Shown here piece after piece: positions 28,201-35,992 of a stretch of 39,330 nucleotides of DNA; the first letter of the stretch is position 1; every line of letters begins with the position of its first letter. The notes below the pieces were generated by a model. The model did not search any database and was not told the origin of the DNA. It was given only the letters and a program-made list of their open reading frames with translations. Made by a program: the position numbers and the translations under genes. The DNA is from Prevotella sp. GTDB lineage: Bacteria; Bacteroidota; Bacteroidia; Bacteroidales; Bacteroidaceae. The stretch covers positions 1 to 39,330 of the forward strand of contig JALERP010000139.1 of assembly GCA_022764085.1 (NCBI GenBank). The letters are read 5' to 3'.

Positions 28201-28792
28201 AAGCATCGAGGTCTGCCATATCAACAAAGTACCAGTCGATATCACCTTCCTCTGCGGTCAGATTCCAGTAAAGTAGTGGGTCTGAGCCACCCTTCTTAAC
28301 ACCAAAGAATGTGTTTGGCCACCATTTAGTAGCGTAGTCAACTGATGTAGCAACTGAAAAACGATAGATATCATTACCAGTATTAGTTAGCGACCAAAAA
28401 CGTCCTGCATGACCACTATTGTCAACCCATACATTTCCGATTGGAGCCAATTCTTCATCGTTAGTACCATCCCAATCATCAGCAAAGGTACATCTCCACT
28501 CGTTAAATTTCAATACATAATCCTGCAACAGATATGTATCATCCTCATTTTTGGTGATTTTCACCCTATAAGGAGAATCTGAAAGCTGACCGCGTGTTTG
28601 ATACGGATCTCCAGCAGCAAAGAACTGCTTTGCTCCTGTGTTAAACAGATACATCTCCGTGTCGAAAGCCAATGGAGACTTCACGGGGAGCGGTTGCTGA
28701 CGTACTCCGTCAACAATCTCTGCACTTGCGCCTGTTGCAGACAAGCCCAAAAGTGCCATCATAAGTAATTTTCTACCAAAATACATAGGCAT
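25238..28792 (-). CDS. Secreted modular protein with three copies of a putative carbohydrate-binding module
   Basis: 1184 aa with a signal peptide (ATGASA, about 1-25) and a C-terminal sorting tail ('VEIYNVNGMKTKGFSKGVNIVK'). An N-terminal domain (25-210) is unrecognised. Three homologous ~180-residue sandwiches lie at about 269-450, 600-780 and 944-1129, separated by helical spacers. Each starts with 'L[IV][VQ][NT]P/A', contains 'YQxxxxxPxGxYxxxVxxFYRxG' with variations and ends with 'DN[WF]xxxYxG'. The same module closes the GH51/GH43 protein. No catalytic residues are evident. It has its own promoter and operator and a terminator behind it, suggesting it is made in excess of the operon enzymes. 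A surface glycan-binding or adhesin role is inferred. ATG at 28786 is a possible alternative start. Confidence 0.8.
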   Translation of the reverse strand: MPMYFGRKLLMMALLGLSATGASAEIVDGVRQQPLPVKSPLAFDTEMYLFNTGAKQFFAAGDPYQTRGQLSDSPYRVKITKNEDDTYLLQDYVLKFNEWRCTFADDWDGTNDEELAPIGNVWVDNSGHAGRFWSLTNTGNDIYRFSVATSVDYATKWWPNTFFGVKKGGSDPLLYWNLTAEEGDIDWYFVDMADLDAYNALLTSYRAAQNLKEVIDEAKAGGIDVSAEEKVYLDESSSVDTINEAIASVKEKLAAAEEGNVTAANPVDKTSLIVNPSYDSNNNTGWSGDAPAFQSWTDAEFYKKKFNTYQNITGAPKGVYALNVQAFYRSGFSNVAYENYINMTQYDAKLYAEADGEKVQVDIVNPFSEALTEPLGMNESNVTAADGTVYYIPNNMQTAEEYFNLGKYNNKVFFATEDGDMTIGMMKDNSDTPDGNWVLYDNWGLTYYGNGADAYTMWLDEAKKAAKDYSGLSEDVLVTNGVIDAYNDAIAGLTIANSKADVLAAINTINEEVAKVDANIAAWKEYKDILDKAAVIANDEQISGSDKDDLADYIDLDSEGIIGDLALSTEEVYAEIEKVKTMYDNAIKNGIKEGTDVTDKYLVNADFETANKGWIVEKANGGNVAYGGTSTNKCFEAWNNSKFDIYQEVADAPIGVYEISVQGFYRYGRGATAYEAYQNGTAPNDAVNIYVNNNNAHFKSVFDEPVANGELYTGGTYVDPNNEYWYPNDMTTGSEAFANGMYVATSFGVVANAGDVLRIGVKGATNQLGDSWAIWDNFKMVFQGTKAEIVQPLLSDAIVSMQEAINSANRVGKSTLEAANIILDGANAAISSNDGKAMFTSLCKIIDAKNSLIESASLFTKLVQKNEDLNLAWLNSAATEVVKSEAANLFTEINNGIENNTLNNEDAEAYIAAIDKMIIKLGIPADAENASDDNPVDLTTLIQTPNFEKEGANSIDGWNADGYSFGNDDSQKSALLIEFFGKAFDLNQTIVGLPNGTYKVSVNAFYRFGSTAEDWAKYSEDPNTQGNAYLYATSGAETNQTSVALLSSGACEDNGFGGTSNIEGTELYVPNDMVSANLYFQALDAYKNDVIVKVVDNELTIGIKLAEEDVVNNNWVILDNWTLTYYGENSNIGTGVEGVEVAEPAKVEIYNVNGMKTKGFSKGVNIVKMTSKDGAVKFSKVNIK

Positions 28793-28839
28793 TTGATTTT
28801 TGTTATTAATAATGTTAATTAAAAGTTGTTATTTCTGTG

Positions 28840-28847
28840 CAAAGTTC
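28840..28847 (-). promoter_or_regulatory. -7 promoter element of the 1184-aa gene
   Basis: Minus-strand GAACTTTG followed by CAC is one base from TAnnTTTG. No -33 TTTG is seen at 19-21 bp, fitting an activator-dependent promoter. An inverted repeat CGTCAAAATGACG abuts it upstream. The predicted start is about 40 bp before the ATG at 28792. Confidence 0.5.
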
Positions 28848-28867
28848 GTCATTTTGACGCATTCCAT

Positions 28868-28904
28868 GGGGTATATATCATTATTTTAGGGGTACAAATC
28901 ATTA
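28868..28904 (-). promoter_or_regulatory. Predicted HTCS operator: two direct half-sites, 21-bp period
   Basis: Minus-strand TAATGATTTGTACCCC (28889-28904) and TAATGATATATACCCC (28868-28883) are direct repeats with starts 21 bp apart, two helical turns. The proximal unit begins 21 bp from the edge of the -7 element at 28847. The same arrangement occurs before the GH43 gene. Two-turn direct repeats suit dimers of AraC-type regulators, and the HTCS at 30244 has such a domain. Confidence 0.65.
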
Positions 28905-28927
28905 TTTTGACGTATATTTCCCATTTT

Positions 28928-30064
28928 TCACCATTCATCGCGCCAATTTATCACCGGTACACCATCCTTGTCGAAGTCGATAGGCAGCCATATATACCGC
29001 GCATCTATGGGATGCTCGGGACGCCAGATGTCAGCCATGAAGATATACTTGCCGTCATCCGTAGGAAGGACAAATGTTGACTGACCGCCAAAGGTTATCT
29101 CTTCCTTCGGTCCACGACAAGGATTGGGATGCTGTTTCCACGGTCCCCATATACTCGGGGCAGAGAACATCCTCGCCTTGTTGGGAGCCCAACCTGTGCA
29201 TCCGCTGGCAATCATCCAGTAGGTGTTGCCATGACGGAAAACTGCGGGTGCCTCGTTCTGTCCTCCGGGAGCCACACGTACATAACGCCCCGTATGCGAG
29301 AGATAGTCATCACTGAGTTCAGCTATATGCAAGGTGAGGTTGTCCTCAGAGGAAAAGATATGATATGCCCTACCGTCGGTATCGACAAAAAGGGTCATGT
29401 CTCTCGACATCTGTCCTGCTGGAAGGTTGTGTCCTTCTTGCGTGCGCGCCTTCATATCGCGCTTCAGGAAAAGGCCCTTCTTTATGGCATCCCGCCAAGT
29501 GGGTGTCCACCATTCCTTATAGTTGTCGGCATTGAGAGTGTCAAGCACCGCTTTGTCCGCATCGTCAAAGTCCAATGGATAATGTCCGGCATTCGCCCTG
29601 TCAGAACGTATGAACTTAAACGGGCCTTTCGGCGAGTCACTCACCGCCACGCCGTAGCGAGCTTGCCAATAGCCCTCGCCCTTGAGCTCGAGGTGAAACC
29701 ACATCACGAATTTCTTCGTAACCTTATTATATATAACCTTAGGGCGCTCAAGAGTACAGCCAGTCTCAAGGTCGTGACCTTTCTCATCCACAACACTCAA
29801 AGCCACACCTTCGTAACGCCAGTCGCGCAAGTTCTTTGATGAATAGCAGGTGACACCAACAAAGGCGGCACTCGATTTCTCGCCCTTGTGTTCGCCATAC
29901 CAATAGTAGGTATTACCATGTTTGAGCACACCACCGCCGTGGGCATTGATATGCTCACCACGGTTGTCTTTCCAAATCTCACCGGACTTGATGGTGGTCT
30001 TGCCTGACGAGAGAACAGGCAAGACCACGAGTAATGATATTATGATAACAGTTATGAGACGCAT
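28928..30064 (-). CDS. Secreted GH43 enzyme, exo-beta-1,3-galactanase-like (subfamily 24/34 type)
   Basis: 378 aa with an N-terminal signal or anchor (MRLITVIIISLLVVLPVLSS). The five-blade GH43 fold is indicated by 'INAHGGGVL' (39-47), 'YYWYGEHKG', 'ERPKVIYN' (Glu106), 'SRDMTLFVDTDG' (220-231), 'NEAPAVF' (Glu271), 'SGCTGWAPN' and 'GGQSTFVLP' (Gln328). At the place where most GH43 enzymes carry the base Asp (RDP) this one has NAHGGG, as in subfamily-24 galactanases, where a Glu and a Gln are reported to do the chemistry; which residues do so here needs an alignment. The start is the first Met, with a TAATTTTG promoter 38 bp upstream, divergent from the HTCS gene. It may trim beta-1,3-galactan, which would point to arabinogalactan as the substrate. 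Subfamily and substrate are uncertain. Confidence 0.8.
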   Translation of the reverse strand: MRLITVIIISLLVVLPVLSSGKTTIKSGEIWKDNRGEHINAHGGGVLKHGNTYYWYGEHKGEKSSAAFVGVTCYSSKNLRDWRYEGVALSVVDEKGHDLETGCTLERPKVIYNKVTKKFVMWFHLELKGEGYWQARYGVAVSDSPKGPFKFIRSDRANAGHYPLDFDDADKAVLDTLNADNYKEWWTPTWRDAIKKGLFLKRDMKARTQEGHNLPAGQMSRDMTLFVDTDGRAYHIFSSEDNLTLHIAELSDDYLSHTGRYVRVAPGGQNEAPAVFRHGNTYWMIASGCTGWAPNKARMFSAPSIWGPWKQHPNPCRGPKEEITFGGQSTFVLPTDDGKYIFMADIWRPEHPIDARYIWLPIDFDKDGVPVINWRDEW

Positions 30065-30101
30065 TGTTACACAAGTTTTGGTTATTGTTTCAATTTTTGC
30101 G

Positions 30102-30109
30102 CAAAATTA
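30102..30109 (-). promoter_or_regulatory. -7 promoter element of the GH43 gene
   Basis: Minus-strand TAATTTTG matches TAnnTTTG exactly. No good -33 TTTG is present; the HTCS half-site at 30130 lies where it would be. A near-palindrome TTTTGCGCAAAA overlaps the element. Confidence 0.6.
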
Positions 30110-30129
30110 CTGCTAAAAGGTGTTTTAAA

Positions 30130-30166
30130 GGGGCAATTATAGTGAATTAAGGGGTAAAAATAGTGA
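30130..30166 (-). promoter_or_regulatory. Predicted HTCS operator: two direct half-sites, 21-bp period
   Basis: Minus-strand TCACTATTTTTACCCC (30151-30166) and TCACTATAATTGCCCC (30130-30145) are direct repeats 21 bp apart. The proximal unit starts 21 bp from the -7 edge at 30109, exactly as before the 1184-aa gene. Over the four units the pattern is TMAYKATWWNTRCCCC. The site also lies 39 bp upstream of the HTCS -7 element, so autoregulation is possible. Confidence 0.68.
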
Positions 30167-30181
30167 TTTTTTGTATAAAGC

Positions 30182-30212
30182 TTCGATTATTAGAAATAAT
30201 TCATTAACTTTG
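30182..30212 (+). promoter_or_regulatory. Promoter of the HTCS gene
   Basis: TAACTTTG (30205-30212) matches the -7 consensus. TTCG (30182-30185), one mismatch from TTTG, lies 19 bp upstream. The predicted start is about 25 bp before the ATG at 30244. Confidence 0.62.
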
Positions 30213-30243
30213 CACAAAAATTATATTATTCACCAAATACTAA

Positions 30244-33200
30244 ATGATAATACTAATAATTATTTTATTGTTGGCGTCTTTATCCATCAGGGCAACCGAA
30301 ATTAAATGCAAGACGGCTTCACCTATCAAAATATACGCTTTTGACTCCGACGAGTCAGGAAAACTATATATTGACAGTAGCGGGATGTTGTGGATAGGCA
30401 CCATGTCTGGCCTGATGTCATACGACGGAGCTGAATACCGCACGTTCAAGTCAGACGCTTATTCACCCAATATCCTACCCAATAATGTCATCGTTTCAAT
30501 CACCGAAGACCATGAGTCCAACCTATGGATTGGCACAAGGGACGGACTGGTGAGAATGTCGAGGAAATACGGTACGTTCAAGACTTACCATCTGCCCAAG
30601 CCAAACCAAAGAATCATCTACACACTTTTCACGGCAAAAGACGGAACGGTATGGATCGGTACCGACGGAGGACTAAGCGTATATAACAAAAAGACCGACT
30701 CGTTCTACACATACGAATTGGGGTACAACTACAGCGTAAAGTCCATTGTGGAGGACAAACAGGGTAATATATTCTTCGGCACATGGTGCAACGGAGTGAA
30801 AAGACTGCGCAAGGACAGAAAAAACATTGACAGCTATCCGTCGCTCAATCCGTCAAACTCAGCATACACACTGCTCATAGACAGCAAGCAGAGACTATGG
30901 GTGGGAACGTGGGGATACGGAATAGCTCTCATCGACAACCCTAATAATACAAATAATGTACGCGTACATAATTATATTATTAATAAGAATAACGCCAACA
31001 TCATATACAAGATGATAGAAGACCCCGTGAGCAACACTATATGGGCTTGCAGCAGAAACGGCATAGGCATAATGCGTCAGGACAGGATGGAAGACGGATT
31101 TGTCAACTATCCGCAATATAAGTTCTGCCGCGAGATAACAACCGACGGATATGGACATATCTTCGCGGGAACATTGAACGACGGTATTCTCAGGTTCAAC
31201 ACCAATGCCAAAACCTATGATGTGATGCGGATAGACCTGAACAAGGCAGAGAATACCATAAATGTCATCAATAGCCTACATACTGACGACGGCATAAACT
31301 TCTGGCTCGGACTCAGGCCATGCGGTATTGCAAAATACAATGCCGCCACAGGAAGCATTGTATATAACTCAGACATAGCCGAACTGTGCAACTGCCCCAA
31401 TATCAATGACATATTCAAGGCAAAAGTGCCGGCAATATGCAAGAACAGGGACGGAAGCATATGGTTTGCAAGCAGTAGCGGTGGAGTGCTGATGCTAAAA
31501 GGCAAAGAGGCATCGGTATTCAACACCTGTAATTCGCCATTCATCACCGACAACTACGTAAACTATGTGTTTTGCGACCGCGAGGGCAACGTATGGATAG
31601 GACAGCGCGAGGGCGTTGGAGTGAAACTGGCGGAAAACAGACAGCAAAAGAGGAACTTCAACGGCTTCATGCTGAAAATGACAGATAATGGACGTGACTT
31701 CTCAAACTGCGACGCAAGAGGCATCATGCAAGACCACAAGGGAAATATGTGGATTGCCACCGAAAACGAGGGAATAATAAGGGTGAGCGGAGACATCAGA
31801 CATGTCAACTCGCTGAAATACAAACAATACAAAGGGAAATTGGACAATCTCGCCATTGACGACATAACATACTGCATGGAAGACTCACGCCACAGGATAT
31901 GGGCAATATCCAACTGTGGCTCGCTGTTCCTCTACAATGTGGAGGAAGACCGCTTCGTAGCGGTCAATAACTCATATCATATAATGGCAAACAGTCTGTT
32001 TGCCATCTCCGAGGGTTCCCTCGGAGACATTTGGCTCCTAACTGACAAGTCGCTCATCCAGCTTGTCTTCGAGGACGAGTCAAACGGTGCTGTTCCCAAG
32101 ATAAGGACCTATTCAAACGAAGACTCCCAAGGCAGGCGCATCAGTTCGATGTCGGAGATATTCCAATATCAAGACAAATTCTTCATCGGAAGCAAGGAAG
32201 GAATCCTGTCTTTGCAACCGAAGAACATGAGAACCATAAGACGACATAATCCCAAACTGAGCATCACCGACTTTACATTCGACGATAAGCCCTTCTTCCA
32301 CCTTGATTCACTGACACGCAGAAAAATATCAACTGAAACCCCTGCCTTCACCCGCAAAATCACGGTACCGGCTTCAGTAAGCAAGTTCTCAATAGAATTT
32401 GTCCTGCTCGACTATTTCCATCAAGCCCAAAACAGATACTCATATCAACTTGAAGGATACGACAAGACATGGCACTTCACCGTAAACCAAAGGCAAGCCA
32501 CATACGAAAACCTGCCGTCGGGAACATACTACTTCAGGCTGAGGGCATACGACGACTTCGGTAACATACAGGAACTGCCCTACTCCATCACCATCCGCGT
32601 GCTCCCGCCATGGTATCTCACCTGGTGGGCATGGATGCTATATATCCTCGCCGCAATAGCTGCCATCTGGGCAGGAATAAGATGGTACAAGAACCTGCTC
32701 AAGACGCGCAACCGCCTGCAGATGGCTGTAGTGTTTACCAATATCACCCACGAACTGCTCACACCATTGGCGGTTATCACTGCCATAGTGGATAACATGA
32801 GACGCCGCGAGGCAAAGTTCAATGATGATTATACACTGATAGACAACAATATAAACAAGATAACGCGACTGCTCAGGCAGATTCTCGAAGTGAGAAAGGC
32901 ACAGGCAGGACAGCTAAAACTGAAGGTTAGCCGTGGCAATATGCTCACGTTTATCGACAATGCGGTGAAAGATATAAGACCAATGGCGGAAGCCAAGCAG
33001 GTGACGCTAAAGCTCGAAACTATTGGGTCGAAAGCGCTCGAAGACGCATGGTTTGACAACGACAAACTGGACAAGGTTATCTATAACCTCATATCCAACT
33101 CAATAAAATACAACAACGAGGGAGGGTACGTCAACGTGAAGGTTGAGGAAGAAAACTCAAAGGTGAAAATCTCGGTTGAAGACAATGGTATCGGAATGTC

Positions 33201-34287
33201 TCACCAACAGATGAGGAAACTATACGAGAGATTCTACGACGGCGACTACCGCAGAATGAAGGCAGGCGGCACAGGCATCGGACTGTCGCTCACGCGCGAC
33301 CTCGTGCAACTGCATCACGGCACCATCAACTGTAAGAGCCACAAGGGCGAAGGAACAACATTCACCATCATACTGCCTATAAAGAAGGACGCCTTCATGC
33401 AAGAGGAAATCGACACTACGGACATGGGAAGAAAGCAGCCTGCATTGGATGTCATAACAGACAATGTGTCAGGCATTTCGCTCACGCCCAACGATAAAGA
33501 CAACAATGTATATAAGATTCTCATTGTGGAAGACAACGAGGAACTGCTTGCACTTATGAAACGCCTGCTCGACAAGAAATATAGCGTGATGACGGCAAAG
33601 AACGGCAAGCAGGCCCTGAACATCATACACCGCGAGGAACTGGACATAGTAATCTCGGACGTGATGATGCCGGTGATGGATGGCATAGAACTCACCAAGG
33701 CTATCAAGAACGACCCTAACTACGCCCAGCTGCCGGTAATAATGCTGACGGCGAAAAACCAGGACGAGGACCGCAAGAACGCGCTTGTGGCAGGTGCGGA
33801 TGACTATATCACCAAACCCTTCAGCATGGTTGACCTCGACATACGAGTGAGCAACATCATCGCCAACCGCCACAGGATTCGCAAGAAATTCGCCGAACAG
33901 ACAGACTTCAAGGTGGAAGAGCAACACTACAGCAACCCCGACCAGGCATTCGTGGAGAAGGCGGTGGAGTGTGTTAAGAAACACATATCCGACGGCGACT
34001 ACGACCGGGAGTCCTTCGCCTTCGACTTATGTATCTCATCCTCAACTCTATACAACAAGTTGCGCGCCATAACGGGACAGAACGTCACTGCCTTTATAAC
34101 AAGCATTCGCCTGAAGGAGGCATGCCGCATATTGCGCGAGAATCCGTCAATCTCCGTCGTGGAACTGTCGGCAAAGGTGGGATTCAACACGCCAAAGTAT
34201 TTCTCGAAATGCTTCAAGAAGGAATTCGGAATGACAGTAAAGGATTTTATTTTATTGGAACACAGAGACACAGAGATACAGAGGTGA
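30244..34287 (+). CDS. Hybrid two-component system (HTCS) sensor/regulator
   Basis: 1347 aa. A signal or anchor helix (1-17) leads to fourteen Reg_prop strands (for example 'LWIGTMSGL', 'VWIGTDGGL', 'LWVGTWGYG', 'FFIGSKEGIL'), enough for two seven-blade periplasmic propellers, then a Y_Y_Y domain (about 715-785, 'YQLEGYDKTW') and one membrane helix ('WAWMLYILAAIAAIWAGI'). In the cytoplasm are HisKA with 'NITHELLTPL' (His836; Leu where HExRTPL kinases have Arg), HATPase boxes 'NLISNSIKYN', 'DNGIGM' and 'GTGIGLSL', a receiver with 'ISDVMMPVMDG' (Asp1139), 'MLTA' and 'TKPF', and an AraC HTH ('DLCISSSTLYNKLRAITG', 'VGFNTPKYFSKCFKKEFG'). It is divergent from the GH43 gene and is the expected regulator of the PUL. 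The last residues EHRDTEIQR are encoded by a CACAGAG palindromic element (34259-34347). Confidence 0.95.
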   Translation: MIILIIILLLASLSIRATEIKCKTASPIKIYAFDSDESGKLYIDSSGMLWIGTMSGLMSYDGAEYRTFKSDAYSPNILPNNVIVSITEDHESNLWIGTRDGLVRMSRKYGTFKTYHLPKPNQRIIYTLFTAKDGTVWIGTDGGLSVYNKKTDSFYTYELGYNYSVKSIVEDKQGNIFFGTWCNGVKRLRKDRKNIDSYPSLNPSNSAYTLLIDSKQRLWVGTWGYGIALIDNPNNTNNVRVHNYIINKNNANIIYKMIEDPVSNTIWACSRNGIGIMRQDRMEDGFVNYPQYKFCREITTDGYGHIFAGTLNDGILRFNTNAKTYDVMRIDLNKAENTINVINSLHTDDGINFWLGLRPCGIAKYNAATGSIVYNSDIAELCNCPNINDIFKAKVPAICKNRDGSIWFASSSGGVLMLKGKEASVFNTCNSPFITDNYVNYVFCDREGNVWIGQREGVGVKLAENRQQKRNFNGFMLKMTDNGRDFSNCDARGIMQDHKGNMWIATENEGIIRVSGDIRHVNSLKYKQYKGKLDNLAIDDITYCMEDSRHRIWAISNCGSLFLYNVEEDRFVAVNNSYHIMANSLFAISEGSLGDIWLLTDKSLIQLVFEDESNGAVPKIRTYSNEDSQGRRISSMSEIFQYQDKFFIGSKEGILSLQPKNMRTIRRHNPKLSITDFTFDDKPFFHLDSLTRRKISTETPAFTRKITVPASVSKFSIEFVLLDYFHQAQNRYSYQLEGYDKTWHFTVNQRQATYENLPSGTYYFRLRAYDDFGNIQELPYSITIRVLPPWYLTWWAWMLYILAAIAAIWAGIRWYKNLLKTRNRLQMAVVFTNITHELLTPLAVITAIVDNMRRREAKFNDDYTLIDNNINKITRLLRQILEVRKAQAGQLKLKVSRGNMLTFIDNAVKDIRPMAEAKQVTLKLETIGSKALEDAWFDNDKLDKVIYNLISNSIKYNNEGGYVNVKVEEENSKVKISVEDNGIGMSHQQMRKLYERFYDGDYRRMKAGGTGIGLSLTRDLVQLHHGTINCKSHKGEGTTFTIILPIKKDAFMQEEIDTTDMGRKQPALDVITDNVSGISLTPNDKDNNVYKILIVEDNEELLALMKRLLDKKYSVMTAKNGKQALNIIHREELDIVISDVMMPVMDGIELTKAIKNDPNYAQLPVIMLTAKNQDEDRKNALVAGADDYITKPFSMVDLDIRVSNIIANRHRIRKKFAEQTDFKVEEQHYSNPDQAFVEKAVECVKKHISDGDYDRESFAFDLCISSSTLYNKLRAITGQNVTAFITSIRLKEACRILRENPSISVVELSAKVGFNTPKYFSKCFKKEFGMTVKDFILLEHRDTEIQR

Positions 34288-34347
34288 TTTTTTAAGTTAA
34301 TAAAAGATACTGAGAATAATTACTCTGTGACTTCGAAACTCTGTGTT
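34259..34347. repeat. Palindromic CACAGAG element overlapping the HTCS stop codon
   Basis: AACACAGAG (34259-34267) and CTCTGTGTT (34339-34347) are perfect terminal inverted repeats. Inside are further copies (ACACAGAG, TACAGAG, ACTCTGTGA). It resembles the elements at 36031 and 39135 in its ends and size (89 bp) but not in its core. The HTCS stop TGA at 34287 lies inside it. It could be a MITE or REP-like element, or act as a transcription-attenuating hairpin between HTCS and peptidase. Confidence 0.6.
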
Positions 34348-34384
34348 TAATAAACAAGTAACAAACTATTAATTTATTACAACT

Positions 34385-35983
34385 ATGAGAAAAAGAAATT
34401 TTATTTTGGCCTGTTGCCTGTCGGCAATGTTGGCAATGCCCACAACAATGGCGGGCGCAAGTGGCATTACCGTGAAGACTGACACACGGTATGCAAGAGG
34501 AGCTACGATGGCATTCGGAAGAATGACCGTCAAGGGTACTGGTACAACTGAAAAAGGGTTCTGCTGGTCGGAAACGCCCGAACCTACAGTGGATGACAAC
34601 AAGACAACAAAGAAATTCACCAACAACGGCTTTATCTTCTGCCTCGAAGGACTGAAGCCCGGCACTCGCTACTACATGCGTGCCTATGCAATAGACAAGG
34701 TGGGCGAGGTGATATATGGTGATGTCATCAAATTCTACACAATTCCCAAAGGCAAAATCACTTACGACATACGCAACGACGGCACTGCCGAAGTGAAAGA
34801 GCGTATCACCAATGCCGTGAAGGATGCAGTGGGATATTGGAACAACCTCACTTCAATATCGGGATTCCACACGAGTGTGGGATTTGTGGATGGTGTGCCC
34901 ACTGCCGACTGCTCTTACGGAGGATGGATCAGAGTGGGTGCCAATGCTTCTTACCAGCGCACTGGCACTATACTCCACGAACTATTGCACGGCGTGGGTG
35001 TAATACCTTGGGCTGACACCGAATGGAGCCGCCACAACCTGCGAGCGTCGTATAACAACGAAGGCTACGGCACAGGTGAATGGCTCGGTGACAGGGTGAC
35101 TGAGGTGCTAAGATTCCTCGACAACAGTCCGTCGGCAAAACTCAACGGCGACTACCAACACATGTGGCCATACGGTATCAACGGTGCGCACGAGGACACA
35201 GGCAAGGAACTGCTTTACATTGGCAACAGTCTGATTATTCAGGCATTAGGCGAAGACGGATTGCAGCACACATCGACAAGTTTCTCGCGTCCTTACTATG
35301 CCTTTGCCCATGAGGACAATGAGAAATACTACATCAAAAACGAGTCTAAAGACCGAGGTTTGCTCAGTTCTTATCTCATTCCGACACCAGAGGGTAACTT
35401 GGTTTGGCGCGAGATGACCACTGCCGAGGTTGCCGCCAACGACAGTGCGGCTTGGACCGTAACCTTCACTCCTGAAAACCAATATTATCAGATTAGGAAC
35501 GCTGCCACCGGCGAGTATATCAGTTATACCAACAGCGGCATTAACGGCATCAAGATGGCGGGCACCGACTCTCCCGGCTCATTCGAAGACTTCCAGCTAA
35601 TGCGCGGACGCAAGGATGTGCAGATGGTTCTCAATGGTCCTGTTTACCGCGGTTACTGGCTCATCCACCCCGAGAGCAACTGGACTCCCCGCTGTCTTCA
35701 GGCGAATACCAAAGGGGTCACTGTAGCTACGACATTCAACATCGCCGACACTGCCGAGAAGCAACGTTGGATATTCCTGACATCGGGTGATTTGAACAAC
35801 CTCCCAACTGCCATCTCGCAGCCCACAGTCCACGATGCCTCTTCATCTTCTGCATCATCTTCATCTACATCGGACATATTCACAGCTTCAGGGCGCAAGG
35901 TAGGGCAAGGCAAGTCAACCCTATCCACACTTCCTGATGGTGTTTATATAATAAACGGCAAGAAAGTGATTAAGTGTAAATAA
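34385..35983 (+). CDS. Secreted metallopeptidase-like protein (HELLH) with FN3-like and lectin-like domains
   Basis: 532 aa with a signal peptide (about 1-24, ending TTMAGA). An FN3-like domain (about 30-118, 'LEGLKPGTRYYMRAYAID') precedes a zincin-type region (about 125-285) with 'ILHELLHGVGVIPW' (His198, Glu199, His202). In metzincins the third ligand would be His or Asp at the position here occupied by Pro, so the third ligand must come from elsewhere (downstream 'EWSRHN' is a candidate) or the site is altered. The C-terminal part (about 345-475, 'YYQIRNAATGEYISY') looks like a ricin-type lectin, followed by a Ser-rich linker and a sorting tail (ASGRKV...VYIINGKKVI). It is 97 bp after HTCS with no TAnnTTTG promoter visible, so co-transcription is possible. 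It may attack the protein part of a glycoprotein substrate; that is inference. Confidence 0.68.
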   Translation: MRKRNFILACCLSAMLAMPTTMAGASGITVKTDTRYARGATMAFGRMTVKGTGTTEKGFCWSETPEPTVDDNKTTKKFTNNGFIFCLEGLKPGTRYYMRAYAIDKVGEVIYGDVIKFYTIPKGKITYDIRNDGTAEVKERITNAVKDAVGYWNNLTSISGFHTSVGFVDGVPTADCSYGGWIRVGANASYQRTGTILHELLHGVGVIPWADTEWSRHNLRASYNNEGYGTGEWLGDRVTEVLRFLDNSPSAKLNGDYQHMWPYGINGAHEDTGKELLYIGNSLIIQALGEDGLQHTSTSFSRPYYAFAHEDNEKYYIKNESKDRGLLSSYLIPTPEGNLVWREMTTAEVAANDSAAWTVTFTPENQYYQIRNAATGEYISYTNSGINGIKMAGTDSPGSFEDFQLMRGRKDVQMVLNGPVYRGYWLIHPESNWTPRCLQANTKGVTVATTFNIADTAEKQRWIFLTSGDLNNLPTAISQPTVHDASSSSASSSSTSDIFTASGRKVGQGKSTLSTLPDGVYIINGKKVIKCK

Positions 35984-35992
35984 CTCCACTTT
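35976..35992 (+). repeat. 17-bp direct repeat, copy 1 (spans the peptidase stop codon)
   Basis: GTAAATAACTCCACTTT occurs here and again, identical, at 36141-36157. Copy 1 includes the TAA stop of the peptidase gene (35981-35983). The pair brackets a palindromic element. Confidence 0.75.
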
